DNA from: Theodoxus fluviatilis
Taxonomy: Eukaryota > Mollusca > Gastropoda > Cycloneritida > Neritidae
DNA length: 62,500 nucleotides
Direction of reading: 5' to 3'
Assembly (NCBI GenBank): GCA_034096865.1
Contig: JAWQFJ010001236.1
Location: forward strand, 85,001-147,500
Shown: one piece after another, positions 12,120 to 24,804 of the stretch
Numbering within the stretch: the stretch's first letter is position 1
How the letters are laid out: the number at the start of each line of letters is the position of its first letter
Made by a program: the position numbers and the translations under genes
Notes under the pieces: generated by a model
Database searches by the model: none
The model's input: only the letters and a program-made list of their open reading frames with translations
Told to the model about the DNA's origin: nothing

Positions 12120-12865
12120 GATTTATGGTAGACTGAGCAAGGTGTACCAGCAAATACTGTTCTCATAAATCCTGTAATGCAGGACACTTAAACACGAAAT
12201 GTAATTCATCTTCATCTTTTTCTCTACACAATGGATACAGTGTTTGGTACGATTCTTTCTTGTATCTAAATTTATGAATGTACAAGTCAGTGATTCCCAT
12301 CCTAAGCGAACAAAAATATCTCTGAATATCTTTTTATCAACACTGCTTAGGTATTTTTTTACTACACACTCTAGTTTTATTTCTTTGTAATACCTATTGC
12401 TTCCTGTCAAACTATTCATCTGCTAGTATGAAAAAGGGTGATCGTTTTCTCTCTCTCAGACTCTAAAAAAGAACATAATCATTTGCAGTGGCTTGATTCA
12501 CCCAAACACTTTCAAAACCAAACTTGATTAACAAGTCCCTAACCATTGAAGCCCACAAGGTGCAATGCTGTGGTAGACAACACATCATTCGATATATACC
12601 ATTTTAGGTAATCTCTCATTTGTCATTTTCAAGATCTTTAACCAGTACTTAAGGCTTCTGAATGTGGCATTGATGTACAATGGAAAAACGACCCGTCTCA
12701 CCATAGCACATTAAATTAGGGGTACAAGATGCAACATTAAAAAATAATTTGATATCATACCAATGTACACACCCTCTGTAACATGACATTCATTACCTCC
12801 CCAAACCTCTGCTCCATACAGCAAAATTGGTAGAATTTGAGCATCTAAGTTTGAAGTATACATTA
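12120..12865 (-). pseudogene. Decayed LINE reverse-transcriptase C-terminal fragment
   Basis: Read on the minus strand, the 12,865 side encodes LDAQILPILLYGAEVWG, a hallmark of the region after the reverse transcriptase domain in many invertebrate LINEs. The 12,250 side encodes a CIHC...KMNYISCLSVLHYRIY stretch resembling the terminal CCHC-like motif (usually CPxC...E.HFLxxCPxY). Stops and frameshifts separate the two. The endonuclease and RT core are missing. Confidence 0.65.
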
Positions 12866-12901
12866 GGAGGCAAATGTGAAACTCTCCGTACGTAAGGTCC
12901 T

Positions 12902-12904
<3 letters not shown>

Positions 12905-12977
<73 letters not shown>

Positions 12978-12979
12978 GT
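12905..12979. repeat. GA microsatellite with G run
   Basis: About 30 GA repeats followed by a run of 12 G. The insertion lies just upstream (minus strand) of the LINE fragment. Confidence 0.9.
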
Positions 12980-12999
12980 GATGGAAATAAAGATATTAG

Positions 13000-13507
13000 A
13001 TACAGTTAGATCAGAATGATAATACAAGTAGTTTAGTCCTGTTCATGTTTGGATTGATGTCTCTAAATAGAACATGCATCATTATTTGAATTCATTTAAG
13101 TCTCAGCCAAACCAGAAAGAGATGAGCAATTTCAGCTGAAAATTTTGAAAAGCCATCATTGTGTACATGTCTCTGGAATATACAACAATGAGAACAGAAG
13201 CAGGGAATGTTGTATGAAATATTTGTTCAGAACTGCCAACAACAAGCCCTGACACTGACAGGCTTTAACGGCCTGAGTGCTATTGGTGGATTAGTTGTCT
13301 CCGTAACTGTCAGCCTTATTCTCTCTAACCTGTCATAAACATGCCTATTGATCACAATTATTGGGAAAGAAAACAATCACCTGGTTGTTCAAAGGCTGAG
13401 TCCAGAGAACTCAGTTTAATTAAAAAAATGCTGTGGTTATGGTAACCCATGGTAACCCATCCAACCCTATTGTTTGCTGCCAACCACAAACTTTACAAAA
13501 ATAATGA

Positions 13508-13539
<32 letters not shown>

Positions 13540-14319
13540 AAGGAAGTGGAGTGTAGGGGTTGGACCAAGGTAGTTAGCAGAGGGATATGTGGAGATCAGC
13601 AAGTCCAACATATTCTTTCGTGATCTTTTTCATGGCCCTGAAAAGGGCCATTTGGAGTGTGGTGAGCTTTTGGAGGAGTCTCCTTCGTCAGGCTGAAGAT
13701 AAGAGAGACTGGTGGTTTCACTTTTCTTGAAAGAGAGAAGCAAATGTATTTTAAACAAGATGTGCAGTCTGAGCAGTGTTGCTTCTGGAAAAATTTGACA
13801 CATTTCATTTAAGATTTTGAGCAATTCATTCAGTGGTTTTTTTGTTCAATGAATAGATGTTGGGTAGGAATACATAAAATGTAAACAAGTGGATTCTTGT
13901 GACAGAGATGAATTTTATCAAAACCATTATTGGTTCAAATGATAAATTAAGTTTAAAGCTGTGTATTAAATCTTTGTCATATGATTAGACAGTCTACTTT
14001 GGTGGAGGAGTGACTGATAATGGGTGGAACGTTTATTTTGCACTCCTTTCTGTTTTAAAACTGGAGTTTGGCCAGTGATACCTTAGGAAAGTATTCAACA
14101 GTCCATCATGACCATGCTTACTTCATTATCATGATAAGGAGATACTTTTTTAATATGTCTGAGTGGCATTTAACAAGAAAGAGTGTCTCTTGTCAAAAGA
14201 TAAAGTTAGTGTAGTCTCTCAAATATTTTTAGGGTTAGGTGGTGCCTTAGCTCCCTGAAGGGATAGAAGAGTATGGGGATGTCTTTTCTAATGGGATCTG
14301 CAATGTTTGCAGTAAGATT

Positions 14320-14350
<31 letters not shown>

Positions 14351-15380
14351 GGGGTTGCACTGGTTGGTCACTCTCTTACAAGGTGGACCAGATGAAAGGA
14401 GAGCTGTGAAGTGGGGACTTGTTCAGCTACCCTGGGAGTCTAGCATGGAAATCAGGTCATGGAGCCCAGACACTTTTTTTGAGTTCCTTTGTACTATATG
14501 AGCTACAGGAGAAAGCCATGAAAGCTATGTATCCAGGGGTTCCAGCTGATATGGGAGACCTGTATTGAGTGGCTCCAGCCCACTCTTGCACATTGCTGGT
14601 CTGGATTTTTTTCTACTGCAGTATGGCATTTGGGTGCTTGTTGGATGCTGCAGACTTGACAGCAGGATGGAAATGAGAACATAACAAGTTACAGCACTGG
14701 CTCAGGTTGCTTGTTGCTTGTTGGAAACTCCAGGCTGACAAATCCCACTGGTGCATTGCACTGTTCATGCTGAACCATGCCTGCCATTTGCTTGATGGAA
14801 TTTGTCCCAAGAGAGATAGTGGTCTCTCTGTGAGAGCTGACATTTCTGGCAGTGCCCCCATAATGTTGTGAGGGCCTGAGAGGCAATGCTAATTGTGGCC
14901 ACCAGAGATCTGCAAGCTGCCTGCCTTGGTGGGGCTCCATTATGACATCTGTTTATTGATTCCGGGGCTTGTCACACCAGGCACAGGGTGTGAGTTGTGT
15001 TGATGCCACCCCTTCATGTGTATTGATGCAATAATAGTGTAGGATGATTACTTGGTTTTTCACAGATACAATGTGTAACAGTAGGGTGCATTGTTCCTGC
15101 AACAGGCTAGGTATTTGGGGAAAAGTTCCAGAGACAGGCCACACTAGTGGAGGAAAGGAGTGTGAGAAAGGCAGCCACCACATTAGCTGGCAGGCTGCAG
15201 CATCTGATTTGCAAGCAGTCTTGGTCAGTTCATCTGCAGTGGTTCACTCACAGAATGACAACCAAATCTAAAGATTCTTATAAAAAAAACCTCCTCCTTG
15301 AACAGGTCCACTAGTGTGGCTCATCTCCGGAACGTTTTCCCATGAACTCTTTTCCATTCATCTCTTTCAGATTCTTTCCT
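13000..15380. other. Intronic or intergenic sequence without recognised genes
   Basis: Contains a partial GTTGT..GTAAC MITE terminus (13,430-13,500), a GGCA repeat (about 13,510-13,540), and a T run then G run (about 14,322-14,354). The 60-83 codon frames at 14,613-15,271 show no domain and overlap on both strands, so they are not called. Confidence 0.4.
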
Positions 15381-15385
15381 TGTAG

Positions 15386-15515
<130 letters not shown>

Positions 15516-15916
15516 AGTTTTGCATTGTTCTCTTTCACCTTTGCATAGAAAATTGTTAGGCATGTAGATAGATGAAAGGTCAGTGCATGTCTAATGAAAC
15601 AAAACATTTTTAACAAATGGTCAGCAAGAAAATGGGAAACGTCCAAGGAGAAAGATTGTTCAAGGATGCCATACCTAGTGTTGCTGAAGGCAGTAGTACA
15701 TGGTTTGAGTTTTGTGGCAAGTCCTGGAGGCAGGCTGTGTGAATGAGGTTTTATGCTGCACTAAAGTGGAATAAGGAAAAGGAATAATGTCATATACCAC
15801 CATGCCCTGCCCCTTGTCACCATTGCTGTGTATGTGTGTGCTCTGTGTAGCAGAGATGACTGTTGTTTTTTGTGTGATCAATGTCATGATTACATGTTAA
15901 TATATATGTGTGTGCA

Positions 15917-16028
15917 CATACACATGTGTACATGTCCATGTGTGTGTGTGTGTGTGTATGTGTGTGAGTGTGTGTGTGTGCATTTGAGTGTGCTTGTGAA
16001 TGTGTGTTTGTGTGTATGCATGTGTGTA

Positions 16029-16065
<37 letters not shown>

Positions 16066-16147
16066 ATGTGTGTGTGTGTGTGTGTGTGCATGTGTGCGTG
16101 TGTGCGTGCCTGTGTGTGTGTGTGTGTGAGTGTGTGTGTGTGTGTGT
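15917..16147. repeat. Interrupted TG microsatellite
   Basis: GT repeats interrupted by ATGT, GCATG and GTGAG variants. Cys/Val-rich and His/Thr-rich frames are artefacts. Confidence 0.9.
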
Positions 16148-16149
16148 TT

Positions 16150-17170
16150 TGAGCCATTGCTGTGCTAACAGTATTCACGGAAATTCAACAAAGGTCCACA
16201 AGCCAACTTGTAAGTTGAATCAAATTAGGATGAAATTTATTGCATTGTACAAAACCACTCTTGTCTTTTTCAACAAGAATTTTGTTGAGTCTCACAAATT
16301 GCTGTAGAGCTTCCACTTATGGAATAGAAGTAGAAGACCTCAAGTCAATCTTTGCTTTGAAAATCTGCCTCACCACTGTTATATTATGAAATTGTACAAT
16401 TTGGCATAAAATTACATAACCTGGAGCATTTGGTTCACAAATTTTGATATTCCTGTTAGACTTTCATGAAAATTTTAAACATGACTTGTAAGCATCAAAC
16501 AAAGTATGCTACATGTAAACGTGTATATAAAGATGCATTTTATATTGAGCAAATTCTGATCCTAATTTCTTCTTAGCAGACTTCAGTCAGAAGTCATATT
16601 TTCAGCAATCTGTGCACTTTTGGGAATAGAATTCCCCAAGCTGTCAGTCAGACCTAAGTTCTCTCTCCCCATCCTCCCATGCCCTGCTCCCTCTTTCTAC
16701 ATCTGTCTCTTCACAAGGGTTTTTCTTGGTGAACTCAGTTTATCTTGGTGAACTCACTGCCCCTGGATTCCTGGGTAGAAGCCACTATAGCTCAGCCTTA
16801 GGCTTGGACTCCCCAAATAAAGCAAGTCAAGTGCTCCCCATTTCACCCATCCTCTCACTGTCTCAGTGATACATTCCACTTCTCTATCATCTGCTCCCCC
16901 TTGTTCTGCCCTCCCTTCCCCACCTTGCCTTACCTTTTGCACATGCTTTGGAAATGATAGGTTTCACTGATGAATCCCATCTGGAATATGAATTCAAATC
17001 TTGCATGTGTAGTTGAGACATTTCTGATTTCTACTCACTTTAAGGATTCAGAGAAAATTGGGATGCACTCTACAACAAATGATGCATCACTTCTCTTGAA
17101 ATAACCAATGCAAGTGTAACTCTAGTTAACTTGGTATATCATGTACGTTGTCAAAGCACGTTGTGAATGT
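16150..17170. other. Non-repetitive intron sequence
   Basis: AT-rich then mixed sequence with no recognised exon or repeat. Confidence 0.35.
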
Positions 17171-17362
17171 GATGGATGGATGGATAGTGTTTTACGTCCT
17201 ATCAGCCTTTGTAGGCTATGTAAGGCCATTTAGCACGAAAATCACAAGAACAGTTTAGAGTTTACGGTAATCAAGTCACGGTGTCCCTAGGTATTCGCCT
17301 CTTACGAATCGCGAATCGCGTAGGGAGACGCAGTGGGTCAATTCTTACCCCGAACTCACAGG
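17171..17362 (-). mobile_element. SINE-like element with CCAT tail, inverted copy
   Basis: Starts with GATGGATGGATGG (tail) on the plus strand, then ACGTCCTATCAGCCTTTGTAGGC, the CGTGACTTGATTA... block and TTCGCCTCTTACGAATCGCG, and ends near GGGTCAATTCTTACCCC. Same family as 3,908-4,280. Confidence 0.65.
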
Positions 17363-18736
17363 GGGATGTGATGGAGGGACTGTCAACATGATTTAACCAT
17401 CTAGTTTCTTCTTTTCCAGCTAGTCAAAAGTGAACGCGGGGGAGTTTGATGTCTCTTATTTGATCCCAGAACTATTGCCTGACTTGTTTGGTATGGCTGA
17501 CTACTTCCTTGTGTGTGTGTGCATGTATTTCAGAGGGCCAAGCAAGAACTTTCATAGCAGTAATTGTGAATGCAGATGACTAAATAATCTTTCATTTGCT
17601 GTCTTGTTTTGCAGACAAAGCAGCTGGATCTGCTACAGGAGGTATGGAGGACCTGTGTGCTTGTGGAAACAGCACTCCGCAAGGAGCTGTTCACGTTTGC
17701 ACTCAAGTTGTTTAGTCTGTAACATCTCCCTCCCTGCATACCAACTTTTCAGGGGCAGACTCAGCATTTGCCTCAAAACCTACCCTCATCCATACTCATT
17801 TTGCGAGTCCTTTCTTGTATGCCTCATGAATTGAATGGGAAAAATGGTGGTAGTTATCCCTTTGCCAGGAGAATAGGTTTACTGCTAGGTGTGTATGTTC
17901 CTAAGTGAATCGTGCAAGTCAGAGATTTGTCTGCAGACACTAAAACTCATTTTGTAGCTCTTATATAAACTTCTAGTAATGCAAGACATAGTAGCTGATG
18001 TACTTTCAATGTGCTCAGGAAAATTAAGTGTTAACAAATTGGTTTTTTAATTTCCTAGTGATTAGTAGGTGTACTGTTTTCTCATGTTTCATTGTATATT
18101 TTTAGGAGTTTAGAATTATTAGAAGTGAAAATTGCATGCAATTTTAAAGGATGTGTTTTAACCATGCATAGTAAATGTGCATTTTTTAATTGATCTTATT
18201 GCTTGAGATTCAGTAAGTTTTATGCCAATTTGTAACCTTGGAAAAATCATGGAATATTTTCTCATACAATCTAATGTTCTAATTTGACCATCATCCTTTT
18301 ATCTATTTTAGTGTATGTTTAAGGATTGAGTTTTAAATTGCTGATGAAATATGTTTTCATGTAAGAGACCAAACATGAAAACAATATTTTTTTCTTTGAG
18401 ATGTGAGATGTAATCATGTATTTGTGATTTTAAACAAGATATGAAACTTGTTTAAAAAAACCCACTGATATGTATATATCATATTCTGAACTTCTCGTAA
18501 TAGTAGACTGTTTTTCATGAAAAGATTTTTGATGGCATGACTTTGATTTTTATGCTCATTGAGAAGTATTATTTTAAGACAAAGTGTTCTGAAACAACAA
18601 GAGGTGTAACAAGATTATGCTGTTTTTTGAAGCCCATTAGATGTGAGGCAGTTTATATATGCAGGACAACAATGCAATGAAAATTGTTTGTCAGATAATG
18701 TGCTTCAATTGGATGTCTTTTTTGACTCAGATGCCA

Positions 18737-19140
18737 AGTAAAAGTGAGTCTATGTACTCACCCGTGTTGTCCGGACGGACGGGCGGACGGGCGCCCTGTC
18801 GTCCGTAAAAAAACTTTAACGTTTGACTTTTCTCGGACACTATTAAATCTATTAACACCAAATGTTTCATGATGGTGTATGATGACAAGGCCTCAAAAAA
18901 CATACACAGTGACTTGACCTTGCCTCAAGTTCAAGGTCACAGGGGCCATAAATGTTGTCTAAAAAACAGCCATTTTTCACTTTTTCCCAATTTTCTCTGA
19001 AGTTTTTGAGATTGGATACCTGACCTATATTTGGTATATAGGGCAAAGTAAGCTCTTTTTGATACCAGTGTGGTTGACCTTGCTTCAAGGTCACAGGAGC
19101 TCTTCAAAGTTGGATTGTATACATATTTTGAAGTGACCTT
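18737..19140 (-). repeat. AAGGTCA-rich dispersed repeat, partial inverted copy
   Basis: Matches the right half of the copy at 50,154-51,007 on the opposite strand: the GGACGGACGGG block, then the ATCATACACCATCATG-type core, then TGACCTTG pairs. It is truncated at TTAAATTTAATAATTG. Confidence 0.7.
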
Positions 19141-20844
19141 GTTAAATTTAATAATTGAGGGACCGACTAACTCACAATAATTGACTGACCACTCAGTCTA
19201 TAAAATGTTGACAAACGAAAGGTCTTTGGAGAGCTGGATTTATTAATAATCTGTCAGTAGCCATGTTTTCTGGTGGGATTTCATAAGTGAGTATGAGAAC
19301 TGAGAATGCACCAGACATAACTTTGAGGCAAACAATACATGGATGATGGTAGTTATTTGTTAATCAGCTGTTAAGATTCATGCAGCATAACAACCACCAA
19401 GATTTAAGACTGATTCAGCTTGTAGAAAGACGTGGTGGCCTACATCATCACGAACTTGTGATAGTGGTAATGGAAGCATCTACTGTCAAAATATTGAAAT
19501 TGTTTGTTACTGAAAACATTATTCATTCCCTTGCCCAAAGTACAAAATGCATTTATTGTGGTTGAATTTTAAATGGATTATATGTAGAAGCCTTTTGTGA
19601 CATTTTTTGGATCTTTTTCACATATATATAACTAGGCCTGACTGCAGGATTCAGTAGGCTGAAAGAAGGAATGGTAACTGATGTTATCTGTGTTGTCAAA
19701 ACTTCTTTTTTCACCCTACAACAATTGAAGAAAAATTTTCAATGTGCTAACTCTGCAAGTTGAAATGTATACTTTGATTTTTAATGCTCACTTTATCAGG
19801 CTCTGACTTATGGATTTGTGCATTTTTATTGGGAGTGTCCATCTGGACGTTGGAATCGGGGGCTATTCTTTGAAACTGGGTCCAATAAAGATAATACTGT
19901 GAATTACATTTGATGGCTTATGATATTGCTGCTCAAACATGGGATGACGATAGTTGCTGGGGACTGATAAATGTGCAATCTTTCAAATCTTGTTTCCTGT
20001 TTTGCTGAGAGCTTTTGAGTTTATTCAGCCAAAACTCCCTGGGAATCCTACTAGTTCACAACTGATAAATTAGCATGCAAACTTGGAGCATATGTTGTCA
20101 TCCTTTGCATAGAATGCCTACTGTATGAACGTTTCATTTTCCTAAAACTGTGAAGGATCTTTGGGGCACTGATGGAATATGCGGCACCTGGAGTGAGTGA
20201 TAGTTTCACTGAATATCAATCGTGTTGTTGGTTTTGAAACTGGGGAACTAGATGTTGAGCATAGTGAGTCAGTCGTGTTCATCAGTGGTGCTTTAGTCTA
20301 GTATTTATAGTGTGGATTGAAATGTGCAATAAGATGTAAGTAGATCATTGAAATAAATTATTGTTTCATAAGATACACACAATGGTCAGTCAAATTCCTT
20401 GTATGACTGTTTTGGGTCTTCAATGAGCTGTCTTTATTGTCAGCATCTAATTTCCTTTTGCCTACCATGCTTTGTTTACTTCAGTGAGATATACTAAGAC
20501 ATTGCAGTTGAAAGTTGCCACATACCAATGTGTGTCAAGAAAATTTCATGCTTTTTGTTCTCTATTGTTCCTTTTTGCCGTTTGATAAAGCTTATAGATA
20601 TACAAGTTTTAGTCAAATCTGCCAACTATTCTTTGTGTCATTTGCTAGATTCTTATTGCTTCTTATGAGCATGTAGATGGTATTTATGGTGAAATGATGT
20701 TGACTTTTATCTGCATATTGTTTCCAAGGAAAATTTTACAAGTTGCATCCAAGCAAAGTATGCAGTTGTTGGCAATTTTTGAGTATTTCTCATCCATATT
20801 CTATGTACATTTGTTTATCATGATATTTGATCATGTGATATTGA

Positions 20845-20850
20845 AATAAA
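20845..20850 (+). terminator. Polyadenylation signal AATAAA
   Basis: AATAAA is followed about 25-40 bp later by a T-rich stretch, as expected of a poly(A) site. An alternative AATAAA lies at 20,352. Assignment to the INAFM2-like transcript is an inference. Confidence 0.4.
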
Positions 20851-20940
20851 ATGATAGACAACATAAGTATGCATTTCTTTTTATTTGGTTTCACTTTTTT
20901 TTCTATCATGGATTTCTGCATGGATCTTAATGGCTTTCTT

Positions 20941-21819
20941 CATCCAGCCTTTTATGAACTAGTCTTTTTCAACAAATGGATGTAGAAGCCTTAGCCTCCA
21001 AGAGTGAAAAAAAGGGATAGAATTGATTGTACATTTTTGTTTCTACTTCCAATCAACTCAAAGAGAAAGAACACCATTAGAAAAATAATAATCATTACTG
21101 TTATTTCTGTACCTTTTTCTATGAACTGTTAATGTGTAGTGTGAAACAGTGATAATAGTATGTTTGACACCATTATTTTTTCAAACTCCACAGAGAGTAG
21201 GTAATACATGTGTATCATTTTGCTGTCAGAGTACAAATACCAGTAGTAGGAACAAGGCCTGCTGCCCCAAAATCGGAGTGGCTATAGTACACACTAGCCT
21301 TATATAACCTACATCTTCTGTGGTAGAAAGGGCTTTCCTTTGGGTGGATTAAAAAAAAAGAAAACCGGCAAATCAATGGAAAACTATGCCTGCCTGAGGT
21401 TTGTGTGTGGTTGATTTTGCTGCCATCATTGCATAGATCAGGGCCCGTATCCAGAACGGCGATTTATCTTTGTAACACTCGATTTATCCCCTAACCCCGG
21501 GTTATCTTCATCCAGCCTTTTATGAACTAGTCTTTTTCAACAAATGGATGTAGAAGCCTTAGCCTCCAAGAGTGAAAAAAAGGGATAGAATTGATTGTAC
21601 ATTTTTGTTTCTACTTCCAATCAACTCAAAGAGAAAGAACACCATTAGAAAAATAATAATCATTACTGTTATTTCTGTACCTTTTTCTATGAACTGTTAA
21701 TGTGTAGTGTGAAACAGTGATAATAGTATGTTTGACACCATTATTTTTTCAAACTCCACAGAGAGTAGGTAATACATGTGTATCATTTTGCTGTCAGAGT
21801 ACAAATACCAGTAGTAGGA
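20941..21819. repeat. 568-bp tandem duplication (units at 20,941 and 21,509)
   Basis: 20,941-21,251 and 21,509-21,819 are identical by eye. The joint at 21,508 fuses ...GGTTATCTT to CATCCAGCC with the 4-bp microhomology TCTT. The first unit ends inside a MITE (21,442-21,508) whose full copy lies at 25,654-25,876. The second unit is interrupted by the LINE at 21,820. Confidence 0.85.
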
Positions 21820-24804
21820 TGGATGGATGGATGGATGGATGGAGTTTAAGGGCCTATCAGCCTTGTAGGCTATATAAGGCCACAACATTAAGAAACACCC
21901 ATCTTTAACAAAGAATTAAAACTCTTCTCAACAGTGAGTTCTTATACAGTCCATCTAACCAGTGACATGAAATCAATTAAATCGAGTCTCACTGCCCACC
22001 AGCCAGCAAGGCTGCGAAGAGCCTTCAAACATGAAGACTCATAATGGGTGATAGGGGAAAATTTCACACCTCAATTTCCCTGTCATTTACAAAACACTAA
22101 AGAATAGGTGGATGGAGCCCAAGGGTTCATCAGCCGTGAAGGCCATACAAGGCCACAACATACTTTCCCTTATTAAAAAATGCAATTAAAGGAAGACCTC
22201 AGAGGAGGTACGTGGAGAAATATCGAAAACAATTAAGACATAGTACCACTCATAAACGAGAATAATACTCAGAATCTATCAAATATTTTATCACAGCTAA
22301 AGGGTCTTTAAAAAAGTCAGACAGACTGCTCGACCCACTCCGTAGATGAGCCAGTCGAGGGCACTCCACCAGAACGTGCCGCATGGTGAGCCTGCACTGG
22401 CAGGTGTGGCACTCCGGTGGAGGCTCCGACCGCAACAAATAGGAGTGGGTCAGAAGAGAATGGCCGATCCGGGAACGGCAGAGCACAACTTCCTCTCTTC
22501 TCGTCAGCGATGTGGGGGAGAGTCGCTCACCCCACACAGAAGATACGTCATGAAGTTTGTTGTGTGTCTTGCCGTCCCAGTCGGACTGACACAGATTAAA
22601 AATGTAGTTAGTAACACGAGGTACCAGATCGCCCGCCGGGATCCTGCCCGGGGACATGGGAAGGGAGAGAGCAGACTTGGCAGCCTGATCTGCTCTCTCG
22701 TTCCCCGGGATGCCCATATGGCTAGGGACCCAGCAGAAGACGACCTCAGCACCCCCACACTGTAGTCGACACAGATGAACAAAAATACCAAACAAATAAG
22801 GATGGGAAATTTCCCTACCCCGCAGAGCCTGTAAGGCCGATAACGAGTCAGAGACAACAAGGGTTCGTGGCAGTCTCTTGCTCTGGACTACGCCAAGAGC
22901 GGCCTCAAGTGCACTAAGCTCTGCAGAGTAGATCGAAGTCCCATCCGGAAGGCGAAAGCGCAAGACGGTTTCGCGGGCAACAACAGCTGCCGCCACACGA
23001 TCTCCATCTTTAGAACCATCTGTATAAAGTGGGTAAAAATGTGCATATGTAGATAAAATTTCCCGGAATGCACTCTTGTACATGTGAGCGAGGGCAGCAC
23101 TCTTGAAAAATTTCGCTAGATTAAGTAAAATAACAGGTTCAGGCATGAGCCACGGCGGTGACAGATATAAAGGATAGGTAAAAAAATTGTCCATCTGAAC
23201 ATTTGCCGCCGCGATATCCTTCCCAATTCGTATCCCCAGCGGGGGGACACAGTTGGGTTTGGCCGCGTAAAGGTGTGGAAACTTTGGTCGGACAACACAA
23301 TGATAAGTAGGATTTGTCGGGTTGGAACCTACACGAACGATGTATTGTAACGCGAGCTTCCGCCTACGTAAATGAAGTGGAGGCTCGCGCGCCTCCGCAT
23401 ATAAACTCTCCACAGGAGAGGTGCGAAAGGCACCGAGGACCGATCGTAAACCCTGATGGTGGATTGGGTCAAGCATCGACAAGTACGACTTGCGAGCTGA
23501 CCCATACACAAAACAACCGTAATCTAGTTTGGAGCGTACCAAGGCACGATAGAGTAGTATTAAAACACTGCTACCTCCTCCCCAGTGGGAGTGAGCAACA
23601 ACTCTCAATAGGTTGAGTGCCTTGGTACATTTGATACGTAAATATTTAAGATGCGGTATAAAAGTTAAACGCCTGTCGAATAGGATTCCAAGAAACTTAG
23701 TCTCCTCAACGACAGGTAAAGGAAATGCATCTAGAAGTAAAACAGGATCAGGGTGTAATTTGCGACATGCACAAAAGTGCATGCACACAGTTTTCGATGA
23801 TGAAAATTTAAAACCGTTCGAACTCGACCAATCCACAAGACGATTGAGAGACAGTTGCAGCTGCCTCTCAATAAAATCCATGCTCTTGGCATGGTAAACA
23901 ATTAGGAAGTCATCTACATATAAAAATGAGTTAATTCCGGGAGGGAGACACTCCACAATACTGTTGATCTTTACAATGAACAGAGTCACGCTCAGAATGC
24001 TGCCCTGAGGGACTCCCATTTCCTGGGGATATAACTGTGACAAAACCGGTCCAACGCGGACTCGGAACGAGCGATCACGCAGAAAATTACAAATAAAGTG
24101 TGGAAGTCGACCCCGAAGACCCATGGCGTGGAGATCAGACAAGATGCCATATCTCCACGTGGTGTCGTAGGCCTTCTCGAGGTCGAAAAAGACTCCAACA
24201 CAATGTTCCCGACGCAAAAAAGCGTCCCGCACAAGGCTCTCAAGACGAACGAGATGATCAGCCGTGCTACGCCGCTTCCTGAAGCCGCACTGGACGTCAC
24301 TGAGGACCCCATGCTTCTCCAGGAACCAGACAAGCCGGGCGTTAATCATCCGCTCTAGGGTCTTGCAGACACAACTTGTGAGGGATATTGGACGATAACT
24401 TACAGGGTCTTTAGGATCTTTACCCGGTTTGAGAACCGGAACGACAATAGACTCCCGCCACGAAGGTGGGAAAGAACCCGAAGACCAAATAGTATTAAAA
24501 AACTCAAGTAACAACTTGAGAGACGGCTTAGGTAGATGCTTGAGCATCTGATAATGAATGCCATCAGGACCAGGAGAAGTATCGTGGGCGTTTTTCAACG
24601 AGTCTAGAAGCTCCCGCAGAGAAAAAGGCACATTGTAAACTTCAGAGTCGTCAGACTCTAATCTGAGGTCAACCTTTTCCCGCTCCGCCTTGATCCGTTG
24701 GAAAGACGGATTACAGAAAGAAATAGATGAGTTCAAGGAAAAAGTGGCAGCCAGAGCATTGGCAATCTCAGGTGTAGTAGGAACAAGTAGTAGGTGTAGT
24801 AGGA
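21820..24804 (-). mobile_element. I/Jockey-type LINE, 5' truncated, 13-bp TSD
   Basis: The insertion is bounded by the direct repeat ACCAGTAGTAGGA at 21,807-21,819 and 24,805-24,817. At its 3' end (low coordinates) it has a TCCA/CCAT microsatellite tail preceded by a conserved 45-bp TATAGCCTACAAGG... motif that recurs in the SINE-like copies. A second, diverged copy of that motif lies near 22,103-22,160 in the 3' UTR. At the 5' junction (24,771-24,804) lies a 22-bp unit (GGTGTAGTAGGAACAAGTAG plus TA) that imitates the target site, a typical non-templated junction. The element lacks its endonuclease and any 5' UTR. Confidence 0.9.
22250..24736 (-). CDS. LINE ORF2 fragment: reverse transcriptase plus RNase H
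   Basis: An open frame of 828 codons (open to the junction near 24,770). In order: the RT fingers (SPGPDGIHYQML, YRPISLTSCVCKTLE), FFDLEKAYDTTWR with the first catalytic Asp, GVPQGSILS, the FLYVDDFLIVY active site (YVDD), the thumb with KTKFLGILFD-like residues, then an RNase H domain (YTDGSKDG, SAELSALEAAL, VVSDSLSAL and GNERADQ supply Asp, Glu, Asp and Asp) and a terminal Cys/His cluster (CHTCQCRLTMRHVLVECP). RT, RNase H and the terminal zinc-like motif in this order are usual for I/Jockey-group elements of invertebrates. The endonuclease is missing, so it cannot move by itself. The absence of stops implies recent insertion. Confidence 0.9.
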   Translation of the reverse strand: MNSSISFCNPSFQRIKAEREKVDLRLESDDSEVYNVPFSLRELLDSLKNAHDTSPGPDGIHYQMLKHLPKPSLKLLLEFFNTIWSSGSFPPSWRESIVVPVLKPGKDPKDPVSYRPISLTSCVCKTLERMINARLVWFLEKHGVLSDVQCGFRKRRSTADHLVRLESLVRDAFLRREHCVGVFFDLEKAYDTTWRYGILSDLHAMGLRGRLPHFICNFLRDRSFRVRVGPVLSQLYPQEMGVPQGSILSVTLFIVKINSIVECLPPGINSFLYVDDFLIVYHAKSMDFIERQLQLSLNRLVDWSSSNGFKFSSSKTVCMHFCACRKLHPDPVLLLDAFPLPVVEETKFLGILFDRRLTFIPHLKYLRIKCTKALNLLRVVAHSHWGGGSSVLILLYRALVRSKLDYGCFVYGSARKSYLSMLDPIHHQGLRSVLGAFRTSPVESLYAEAREPPLHLRRRKLALQYIVRVGSNPTNPTYHCVVRPKFPHLYAAKPNCVPPLGIRIGKDIAAANVQMDNFFTYPLYLSPPWLMPEPVILLNLAKFFKSAALAHMYKSAFREILSTYAHFYPLYTDGSKDGDRVAAAVVARETVLRFRLPDGTSIYSAELSALEAALGVVQSKRLPRTLVVSDSLSALQALRGREISHPYLFGIFVHLCRLQCGGAEVVFCWVPSHMGIPGNERADQAAKSALSLPMSPGRIPAGDLVPRVTNYIFNLCQSDWDGKTHNKLHDVSSVWGERLSPTSLTRREEVVLCRSRIGHSLLTHSYLLRSEPPPECHTCQCRLTMRHVLVECPRLAHLRSGSSSLSDFFKDPLAVIKYLIDSEYYSRL

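Larger units (their letters stand above)
17615..20870 (+). other. Probable 3'-terminal exon (3' UTR) of the INAFM2-like gene
   Basis: Begins after a strong acceptor and runs through AT-rich, mostly unique sequence to the AATAAA at 20,845. All three frames at its start close within 76 codons. One frame gives a short helical-looking 35-residue stretch ending at a TAA at about 17,719; if an alternative upstream exon existed it could be coding, but I see no support. It carries an inverted fragment of the AAGGTCA-rich repeat. Confidence 0.4.

Noticed and set aside
14613..15271. Overlapping 75-83 codon ORFs on both strands
   Set aside because: No recognisable domain, no splice support and mutual overlap.
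17604..17834. Extension of the INAFM2-like CDS by splicing inside its last codons into 17,615
   Set aside because: The donor would be the weak GTAATA at 9,075, and the added Cys/Ser-rich 70-odd residues have no match in the family; the stop plus downstream GTAAGT fits better.
22346..24358. Plus-strand ORFs of 60-139 codons within the LINE
   Set aside because: Antisense shadows of the intact reverse transcriptase frame.
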